Source: Rostrohypoxylon terebratum (Eukaryota; Ascomycota; Sordariomycetes; Xylariales; Hypoxylaceae). From it: a stretch of DNA of 64,000 nt. The notes under the pieces were generated by a model. The model was given only the letters and a program-made list of their open reading frames with translations, was not told the origin of the DNA and searched no databases. The translations under genes were made by a program, and so were the position numbers. The DNA lies in the NCBI GenBank assembly GCA_022497145.1, contig MU385856.1, positions 1,054,001 through 1,118,000 on the forward strand. Reading direction: 5' to 3'. The number at the start of each line of letters is the position of its first letter. Position 1 is the stretch's first letter. Of this stretch, positions 56,225 to 64,000 are shown in pieces.

Positions 56225-57397
56225 TCATTCGGGCTTCACATCATCTCGTCCCCAAAGAGTCATTGTTTGACCTAACGCGCACTTCGTAGTTGCAGGCATC
56301 TGCATAACAATAGACCAACTTCCAGATGCGCACTGCTGATAAGAAGTGCCATCAATACAGTTAAACATACCTTCAGAAGTACAAGATCCAGTAAGTCCTC
56401 CAGTGGATCCCGAACTTGGCGAACCGCTACCCGCTGGGCTCGAAGACCCTGCCGGCGACGGGGCCGAGCTAGCGACTGAAGCAGACGAAGGAGCCTGGGA
56501 GGCGGGGCTACTGTTACCTGCCGGGATAACACTCGTTACGAAACCCGAAGACGTGGGGGCGTCAGTCGACGAAGTCGCAGCCGAAGAAGCGCTACTGGCG
56601 CTCGAGGCCGGAGCCGATCCGGAGTCTCCGCTGCCGCTTGACCCGCTACCAGAGTTCGTGTCAATAATTCCGTTCGATCCACCTGACTTCGCACCCTTGG
56701 GAACGCAGTTATCTCCCTGAACCTTGCCGAACTTGTTGTTCGTGCCTGGACGAACGACGTTAGATCCGGGGTCGGGGTACTCAGGGTCGGTACCCGGCAC
56801 CGTCTTGCACGAGTTGATATCAGCTAGATTAGCGACGAAAAGCTCGGGGAATGAGTTATCTCGCGACAGGAGCTCATAGGTCTCGTTAGTGTTAGATCGC
56901 TTCTTGCCTCCAGTCACTGTGATAGGAGCACAGTTCATGTAGTACTCAGGTTGTCCTGCGAGCTTGCTGATCCAAGACCATTGGAAGACATAGTTTCCGG
57001 GTGCAACTCCATCGGGGATCTTCCATTCGTAGGTGTCAGCCCCCTGGCCGGACTTGCTAGGGCACCCACCTTCGATGGATTCGATTACTTGCCAAGATGT
57101 AGATACGCTAGGTTGCATATCCTTCGTGATAGCCAGTTGACAGCTTCCACCTCCGTGGACAGCGGAGCCCTTGAAGGACAAGGTCTGGGTCTCTCCAACA
57201 GCCATTGTGTTATCAAGCCCATCGGTCTTGTAAAAGGTGGCGGGATCACCCTTGAGCTTACATGGAAAGTTGCTCGAGGTCAAGGGAGAGTTGTCGAGAT
57301 CCGGACCTCCGAATGGTTTGGGGTTCGCCATAATCATATGAGCTTCCACGGCCGTGGTGGCCAGGATGAAAGTGCCTGTAATGGTTTTAAAAAGCAT
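56225..57397 (-). CDS. AA11 lytic polysaccharide monooxygenase with C-terminal X278-like domain
   Basis: A single exon of 390 residues. A signal peptide of 19 residues ends at A19, leaving H20 as the mature N-terminal histidine (AHMIMANPKPFGG), which is required for the copper brace. The second copper ligand is H81 in AVHGGGSC, and YYMNCAPI holds the axial Tyr region. QVIESIEGGCP and PGNYVFQWSWISKLAGQPEY match AA11 enzymes, which oxidatively cleave chitin. A long Ser/Gly/Ala/Pro linker at about 235-340 leads to CTSEGMFNCIDGTSYQQCAS, an X278-type chitin-binding module. The protein is secreted and probably acts in cell-wall remodelling or on chitin in the surroundings. Confidence 0.93.
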   Translation of the reverse strand: MLFKTITGTFILATTAVEAHMIMANPKPFGGPDLDNSPLTSSNFPCKLKGDPATFYKTDGLDNTMAVGETQTLSFKGSAVHGGGSCQLAITKDMQPSVSTSWQVIESIEGGCPSKSGQGADTYEWKIPDGVAPGNYVFQWSWISKLAGQPEYYMNCAPITVTGGKKRSNTNETYELLSRDNSFPELFVANLADINSCKTVPGTDPEYPDPGSNVVRPGTNNKFGKVQGDNCVPKGAKSGGSNGIIDTNSGSGSSGSGDSGSAPASSASSASSAATSSTDAPTSSGFVTSVIPAGNSSPASQAPSSASVASSAPSPAGSSSPAGSGSPSSGSTGGLTGSCTSEGMFNCIDGTSYQQCASGSWSIVMQMPATTKCALGQTMTLWGRDDVKPE

Positions 57398-58622
57398 CTT
57401 GATAGTGAAGTGGGGAATATTTGTCCTTTGAAAAATATTTTGAAGAAAAGTACCAGACTATTAATATCGACGTATTATGAGACCAGCTAACATAAGAGTC
57501 GAAGATGAAAGTTAAGGAATCAGATGAGGATGAGTAAACTGAATGATTTCGGAGAATGAACCTTGGGTTTCTTATACCATGCAGGAGGCACAATTCGCAA
57601 AAGACATGTGACGATTGTTCTCGATTAAACACAATGAACAAAGAAACTCGGACATGAGAGACTGAAGAGTAATTGCAAACAAGGAACCGAAATCACCCTA
57701 TTGTTTAGAAACCTTAGACGAGAAATGACGAGAATCGAGGATCCAAAGTAGAATGCATTGTTTCGAGGCATCTGTCTTGGTTACGTCTCTCCTTGGAGTC
57801 TAACAATGCCAGAATAATCCCGAAATATGAGCCTATGAGGTAATAAAATTGAAAGAATACATACAATAGCGGTAGGATTGCTTACGTAAGTGACAGTGCC
57901 CTTAGACCTCGCAGTGACTTGACGGACAATATGACTAAGCAATCTTTCTAGAGGCGACCTTCAAAGAATTTTCTTTCTTGTTTTAATTCCTCGAGAAACA
58001 TCGATGAACAACTAATTGATGTAAGCCTTAGACTGAACTCAGACGCCATATGGATGCCCCTTTAAGATTGATACTTTTCTCAACAAAGCTTAAGGAATCT
58101 GCGTGACCATCTATAATTCAATTCTACTGCAACATTGCATGGAATAGGCATACACATGGTTTTGTAGTCCCCATGGATTCGATTATTTGTTGTCTGAAGT
58201 TTGAGACAAAAACCGTGCAGCTGGGCGTGTGTAGGTACGTAATAATGTTTAAGGGGAAATGGGATAAATTGATATCCCGATATTACTTATGTAATCTCTC
58301 TTACAGTGACTCCATTTATAGAAAGACCCCAGACGTAATTCTACCTATCTTTACGCATGATAACGTCATGGGACCAGGTTGCAGGGGGTGGTGCATGGGG
58401 GTACATGTGGATGCAGTTACCAGTCCCGTTTCAGGGGACCTACATAGTATTGAGCTTAAATGGTGTAGACTCCGACTTGTGCAACCCTCATTATCCCAAC
58501 ATTAAACATTACTATGTACTTTCCTCCCAAGTATCTTGGGTAGGTAGATCTCATTCCTCATTCCTCATTCCTACCTCCTTCTCTACTTGTCTCTATAGCT
58601 GTAGCCTTACGATCAAAGAGAC
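57398..58622. other. Divergent intergenic region, no gene seen
   Basis: Shared upstream region of the AA11 gene (minus) and the alkaline phosphatase gene (plus). A 110-codon frame at 58173-58505 has no motif. A TCATTCCTCATTCCTCATTCCTAC direct repeat lies at about 58551-58574. Confidence 0.45.
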
Positions 58623-60591
58623 ATGATCAATATGGTGAGTATACCACTGATCTATCCTCATTATTCTATCCTGAACTCTTGAGAAAATTGTCGCATGTTT
58701 ACATCCAACATTAAGCATGTGATTGTCCCTTTGGTACAGACTAAGCTGATCCTGGCCGCGATTATCTAGGCTAATGCGACGACGCCTCTCCTCGCCGATG
58801 ACCGTCTCGATCCCGATGCGAATTCCAATTCTTTGACTGATTCCGAAGAAGATGCTCTCCGCGGGCAATCAAGAGCAACGCACCATGGCAGAGCTTGGCA
58901 CAACCGATTGCGGGAATCCCTCCTATTTGCATGGGCGCTTCTCGCGACCGCTGGTGTTCTAGTTCTCGCTGTATGGGCGTCGCATCAACGACAGACCGCA
59001 TTCGAAAAACCTGCCGGCAAGCGTAACCTAATATTTATGGTATCCGACGGCATGGGTCCAGCTTCCCTCAGTTTGACTCGAAGTTTCAGACAATATACAG
59101 AAGGGCTCGACTACAGCGATACTCTCACCCTTGATAAACATTTTTGGGGTAGTAGCCGAACACAAAGTAGCTCCTCTTTAGTCACCGACTCTGCTGCCGG
59201 AGCAACCGCTTTCAGTTGCGGGATGAAGAGCTACAACGGGGCTATTTCTATGTTACCCGATTCTACCCCTTGTGGGACCGTGCTGGAGGCGGCTAAGAAA
59301 GCTGGATACAAGACCGGACTTGTTGTCACAACAGATATCACCGATGCTACACCCGCCTGCTTCGCTAGTCATGTGGACATCCGCTCACAAAACGACGACA
59401 TCGCTGTGCAAGAAGTTGGAAACGGGCCTCTCGGGCGTGTTGTAGATTTGATGTTCGGAGGTGGGCGATGTCACTTTCTCCCCAACGAGACCGATGGCGG
59501 ATGCCGCGCGGATAACATTGACGTGGTCGAAATGGCTAAGAATGATTACGGCTGGAACTATGTCGGCGACCGCGCAGCATTTGATGAGTTCTGGGAGGGC
59601 AAGAAAGAAGTCCCATTGCCCATGCTAGGTCTTTTCGCCGACACGGATATTCCCTTCGAACTCGACAGGCAAAACATGAACGACATTTACCCAAGTCTTA
59701 GCGAGATGGCTAAAACGGCTCTGAGGGCTCTCGAGAAGGCTACAAAGGACAGCGATCAAGGCTTCTTCTTGATGATCGAGGGTAGCAGAATCGATCACGC
59801 CGGCCATGGAAATGATCCCGCTGCGCAGGTCAGAGAGGTCCTCGAATATGATCGAACATTCCAAGCTGTTTTAGACTTTCTAGAGAAAAGCAGCACTCCG
59901 GGTGTTCTTGTCGCCACTTCTGACCACGAAACCGGAGGATTAGCTGTCGCGCGGCGTAAGTTAACTTTTTTGACAGTTGTAACGATGCTTGCTAACCACG
60001 TCCCCAGAGGTCAACGCTAATTACCCACAATATCTATGGTATCCTGCCGTGTTGGCGAACGCCTCGTCATCTTCGGAGTATCTTGCCCACCGCCTTCACG
60101 GTCACATGTCCAAGACCTCTATCGACTCAGTCGACAATCTCAAGAAGTACATTAATGAAGAACTTGTCATCCCTGGTCTCGGTATTCACGACGCATCCGA
60201 CGACGAGCTTACAGCATTAGCTACTAAGCCTGAACAAGCTCAATCTCTATTCGCAAACATGATCAGCATCCGCGCACAGATCGGATGGAGCACTCACGGC
60301 CACTCGGCTGTGGATGTCAACATATACAGCTCTGGAGGCCCCGGTACAGATGCTATCCGGGGTAATGTGGAGAACACTGATGTAGGGAAGTACCTGAGAG
60401 AATATCTTAACGTCGACGTCGATGCCATCACCAAAGAACTGAACGAGAAGATGACTTCGAAGAAGAGGCTTGGTATGCTTGGTCAGGATTTTGGCATGGG
60501 TGGTATTGGCCAGTCGACTACTGAGGTTGAGGATCACTGGATATCTCATGAAGCGATGGAGAGTCGACGTATAGCAGATGTGGAAGTATAA
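58623..60591 (+). CDS. Vacuolar-type alkaline phosphatase (Pho8-like)
   Basis: Proposed exons 58623-58634, 58770-59955 and 60008-60591 give 593 residues. The second exon has no in-frame ATG before the catalytic domain, so the short upstream exon (MINM) is needed to supply the start; that join is inferred. After a short cytosolic tail (ATTPLLADDRL) comes one membrane anchor at about 45-66 (FAWALLATAGVLVLAVWA), as in Pho8. The catalytic domain has the metal site MVSDGMGPASLS, the nucleophile Ser in VTDSAAGATAFSCG, IEGSRIDHAGHGND and VATSDHETGGLAVARQ, and ends WSTHGHSAVDVNIYSSG. It is a nonspecific phosphomonoesterase of the vacuole lumen. Confidence 0.92.
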
Positions 60592-60798
60592 AGTTTTCCT
60601 GGTTTTAGTAACGCCAAACTTTACTGTCTAATAGCTAGAACTGCATTCTTGGATTGGCTGTTTTATTGGGTTAGCATTCATGGCATGAGTAGAGATCATA
60701 AATACAGAATTGATACCCACGCAGACTCGGTTTATTTGTAAGTAGATGCTTAGTCAGCATACCTGGGCGTCGGGTTAGGATTGAAGGAAGTGCAATCA

Positions 60799-60848
60799 TA
60801 ACCCTAAGCTAACCCTAACCCTTGGCTTATAAAAGTTAACCCTAACCT
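60799..60848. repeat. Interstitial telomere-like repeats
   Basis: The plus strand reads AACCCTAAGCTAACCCTAAC and, shortly after, TTAACCCTAACC: degenerate copies of the fungal telomere unit CCCTAA. A reverse-type GTTAGGGTCAGGGTC lies at about 61045-61060. This may mark an old telomere fusion, a subtelomeric origin, or chance. Confidence 0.6.
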
Positions 60849-61089
60849 TACCAAGGTGTACATAATACCAATACATGATGACTCAGCTTTCTTTCGGCCA
60901 TGATTGGGACTGTTGATAGGTATGAACGAAAATCGAACGTATAAATTTGCTTCAATACTAGCTATTAGTGAATTTTATCATCGTAAATGAACGTTGAAGA
61001 AATGTTGATGTTGTATAGTTGTTCATCCATAAACTCAGGATTAGTTAGGGTCAGGGTCAAGTAGATTTGGAACTGACAACAGCAAAAAG

Positions 61090-61345
61090 TTGAATATTTC
61101 ACTTTTAATAGGCCCAGCCTAGGATCTGTTGATCAGCTCCTAGCTACTGCGCCCCCGCTATTGGGTATTTGTTTGCCTCCCTTTTTCAAGGTCGTGGACA
61201 TACATGTGCTTCCATCCGGTGATGGGCCATGTCCAGGAATCGAACCCTAGGCCACCCCATTGCAGGAGAGCCGTTAGAACAGAAACGATGAGGTGTCTGT
61301 GGAAACACCCAAGTAACCATTGCACCATGCTAAGGTTACTTGATA
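61090..61345 (-). repeat. tRNA-related (SINE-like) relic with pol III A and B boxes
   Basis: On the minus strand a perfect B box GGTTCGATTCC lies at 61246-61236, and an A-box-like TGGTGCAATGGTTA at 61327-61314. The spacing of about 68 bases is longer than in a normal tRNA. The acceptor strands do not pair, so this is not a working tRNA gene. A TTTTT run downstream at about 61088-61092 could terminate pol III. A tRNA-derived SINE or decayed tRNA fits best. Confidence 0.45.
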
Positions 61346-63166
61346 GGATCCGCCGATGGAAAATTCTCACAGTATTTTACTTTACTACTTAAGCTTCACT
61401 TTGGTTGCTGCCTATAGCAATACATTGTACATTGGTCAATAAGGGGATAACTTTGGGAAGGAACTACACTTGTACGGCACCTCTGCCTTCATTATTCAGT
61501 CGCGAGTATCTACCATGTACCTAGGTAAGTAACCTATGATCAGGCTGCGACAAGAACCTAACCTCCGGAGGGCTGTATAAGACCTTGAGGGTGGATTGAT
61601 AGGTACCTACAGATCACATTGGAATCATTGATAGGCATCGTAAGTGTTAGAAAAGATGGTATATTTCCTTCCAATGTAGGTAAAAGGAAAAACCACTTCT
61701 GGGTGGTCAATTTTCACATTTAGATATGATGTGTTGGGGGATTGTAGATCAGAGCTCTATTCTCTAGGTATCGATACACAGTATCTAGGCTGGAATACAT
61801 ATAGAAAGAGTAATATACCACCCGTTGTTAGTTGTACCATACATATATATACAAGAACCGACTCCTCACGTTCCGTGTCTTTCAATATCTGGATTCCTTC
61901 GATCAAAATATAGCATGTAGTAGCTGTCAACTCAGTCATATATTAATTAGTTGAACAAATTCACAGGGTTCTTGCCTCTCCATAGAAGTAAATCTAGACA
62001 GAGCTTCCCGTTTCTCTAGTTACTTGCGGCGGCGAGCATCAATCCGGAACTATCAAGTCCCAGTATCGTTGTTCTCTCTTTCCTTTGAAGCCATTTTTGT
62101 GTAAATATTTATCATAGTAGCTTCCTAGAATGACTTACAAGTAGTAAAAGGAGAAGGCACTACATCTAGAAAGTATAGATACGTATATAGAGTACTTTTG
62201 TAGCTTGTTATGCCAGCTGTTCATGGTAGGCAGATAAAATCAGGACGAGCAAGTTGGTTCGTACTTTATTATATACCTAGGTACATAGTAGGTCAAGGGG
62301 TTGTGTACGAAACCTTGGTTAGTATCTGATGATAGTATCCTATACTTGGCTCAGTAACATTCTCCTATCTTTGCTAGATTTCAATTCCTGTATAATATCC
62401 CCCGAACAGGCACGGACGGATATCATCTTTATACCCCTTAGCAGCAGACATAGGGTATCATGGCTGCCCCTTTGTTGAGACAACTTAGTGTTTACCCCTT
62501 AACCTAACCTGTGAAATGCACCCCTATATAGGTAGTTGCGTGTTATCGCTTATAGTTAGAAGCTAGTACATGAGAATCAGACAGCGAGGATCTAGATGTA
62601 GCTGGCTAGACATCGCGGGGTGCTTACAAGTGAACACCTGTAGAGCTAGGTGCCGTGCTGAACAGGCTTCCGCAATATCTACGAGCAAGCCGTTCTCCCG
62701 TATATGGACGAACCTCTCACACCACAAATTTCAACCACATTCTTCTCTCCTACAACTACCCGTCTGCTCCAACCCGCCTCCAAAAACAAAACAACACAAC
62801 CCGCCTCTGATCTAGTAAAAGCTTCAAACACATCCTGCTCGATCGTCTTCGATCGTCTTTCATCACTCTGCTCGTTGAAGTGTCCTCGTATCCTTTCTGC
62901 CATCCACTGCAGAGGTTTTCTACTTGATCTCGCAGTCCCTCTTGATCTCTCCTCTCTTCCCTTTCTCCATCAAACCAGGTAGGATAACTGAAGTTGAATT
63001 CCTTCTTCATTATACCCGAGATTTGGTCTCTTTCCAACATCTCGATTCCCTGATATATAAAATCATCGGAGTTTTCTGATATTCCATCTAAGGAATAATC
63101 AGATTTGATTGAGGAGCATTTGCTAATTCGATTCTCTGACTTCAGCAATTCCCAGGAGAATTGGCG

Positions 63167-64000
63167 ATGTGCCAATTTGTCCTCATCCATTACCGATGCC
63201 AGCACGACGAGCTCACTAGCGGTCCCCTTTGTCAAGTCGGATTCGCTGAGCTCGCTCGCCATGGCATCGACCCGGATTCCTGGACTGTGATGGAGGAACG
63301 CGTAAAGGTCGAGCTTGCTCTACCTCACTCTGTATGTATTCTCTTTTTTTTTGCTTCTTACTTTGATTTTTTTTCCTTATCCATCATTACCCTTTGCGCC
63401 TTATTCTTCATCGGAATTTTGGCATTCCGATATCAGCGAATCCATCGCTCTTCGCGAGCGTCGGCATTCGCGATATCAGGCACGAATATGATCCCGAACA
63501 CAGCATCTCCTCACCGTTATGGATTCATTTTGCCATTTTCTTCTATGATCAGCATGAACCTTATCATGTACACAGTGTAGCTGATTACTAATATTATCCA
63601 TCTAGTGTCAGCCCTCTGGTCTCAACACCGTCCGCGTGTTGTCCAAGACCTGGTGCGGTTGGGAGTGCGAGAACAAGTACTATACCCAGTTGGCGGCAAC
63701 TGCCAATCAGGGTCGTTTCGTAGCCCAGCTCACGGCCCTCAACACGGCGGTCCCCGGACCTGAGGTTGGCCCCGCTCTTCGCAGCACTTTCAACCCTCCC
63801 ACTGCCCCTCGCTCAATTCGTGAGGCTATGCAGGCGAACAATGAGCAGAGAGCCAACGTCGTTGCTCAGACCCAAGCTCTGGCTCAGCGTCAACCCAACC
63901 GCCCCGTCCGACGTCATGGTCAAGGCTTCCGTCACATGCAGGGTCAGGCTGGCCGTGGCATGAACTTCCAGAACCAGGCAGGTCGCGGTGCTCAGGCCCA
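63167..64000 (+). CDS. Cys-patterned protein of unknown function, 3' end outside the window
   Basis: Exon 1 is 63167-63331 (55 codons) and exon 2 starts at 63606, running past the window end. The 274-base intron (GTATGT...CTAG) is longer than others here. The start MCQFVLIHYRCQHDELTSGP then LCQVGF, and exon 2 opening CQPSGLNTVRVLSKTWCGWE then CENKYYTQ, give regularly placed Cys and His residues suggesting a zinc-binding module of about 90 residues. The rest is Gln/Asn/Arg-rich and low complexity (QANNEQRANVVAQTQALAQR, then Gly/Arg/Gln repeats). I do not recognise the family. There is no signal peptide. Confidence 0.7.

Larger units (their letters stand above)
60592..63166. other. Gene-poor region, 2.6 kb, with telomere-like and repeat-derived motifs
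   Basis: No protein gene is supported. It holds telomere-like AACCCTAA units (60799-60848), a pol III promoter-like relic (about 61090-61345), scattered TAGGTACCTA motifs, and AT-rich spacer. The minus-strand frame at 62756-63262 overlaps the start of the next gene and shows no motif. The end should carry the promoter of the last gene. Confidence 0.45.

Noticed and set aside
61229..61345. Functional tRNA-Trp gene with intron
   Set aside because: A CCA triplet sits in a possible loop, but the acceptor strands do not pair and the T-loop has eight bases.
61158..61370. Protein frame over the pol III-like relic
   Set aside because: No ATG in good context and no homology signs; the A and B boxes explain the sequence better.
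62756..63262. 168-codon minus-strand frame
   Set aside because: It overlaps the start of the better supported plus-strand gene at 63167, uses an unlikely composition and shows no family motif.
1..64000. CRISPR arrays, bacterial operons or riboswitches
   Set aside because: The sequence is eukaryotic. No regularly spaced repeats of the required type were seen, and introns are present in most genes.

Overview
The window is nuclear DNA from a filamentous ascomycete. Supporting this are genes broken by 50-100 base introns with GTANGT donors and YAG acceptors, a cytosolic ribosomal protein gene (eS19), a canonical Zn2Cys6 regulator, an AA11-type LPMO, an UstYa-like protein and fungal-only families. 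Gene content fits Sordariomycetes; Xylariales is my guess. I place 22 intact or near-intact protein genes, three broken genes, one hairpin mobile element and several repeat-derived relics. Splice sites were placed by hand, using reading-phase continuity and family motifs.

Layout. 2.1-3.3 kb: ZIP zinc transporter. 4.7-7.5 kb: ankyrin protein fused to a deaminase-type zinc centre (HxE...PCxxC), broken by one in-frame stop. 8.0-8.8 kb: ribosomal protein eS19. 9.9-14.2 kb: two unknown proteins flanking an UstYa-like (DUF3328) protein and a ~250 bp foldback element. 15.1-17.9 kb: an LTR-like structured stretch, an alpha/beta hydrolase and a conserved gene broken by one stop. 18.6-22.9 kb: tandem F-box/ankyrin paralogues, the second frameshifted by a 4 bp duplication. 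23.2-25.5 kb: secreted DUF985 cupin and an NDUFAF6-like complex I assembly factor. 26.1-29.6 kb: Rad5-type DNA repair helicase/ubiquitin ligase. 30.4-33.1 kb: Zn2Cys6 regulator. 33.1-36.9 kb: gene-poor. 36.9-40.2 kb: secreted LVIVD protein and DHCR24-like FAD oxidoreductase. 41.0-47.4 kb: CorA-like transporter, conserved fungal protein, secreted polyamine oxidase-like flavoprotein. 48.4-50.0 kb: secreted protein of unknown role. 51.3-56.1 kb: accessory cluster of a Fic protein, a DUF7580/HeLo-like protein and a divergently transcribed Cys-rich zinc-finger protein. 56.2-60.6 kb: AA11 LPMO and vacuolar alkaline phosphatase. 60.6-63.2 kb: gene-poor, with telomere-like motifs and a pol III promoter-like relic. 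63.2 kb to the end: a gene cut by the window edge.

Most genes are ordinary chromosomal neighbours with no shared pathway. The parts that may act together are the Fic/DUF7580/zinc-finger cluster, whose last two genes share a 242 bp intergenic promoter and resemble fungal self/non-self or immunity loci. The ankyrin-deaminase is the most unusual single protein. Two of the three broken genes carry TAG stops explainable by one CpA-to-TpA change, and the hairpin element's arms differ mostly by such transitions, so mild RIP-like mutation is possible but unproven.
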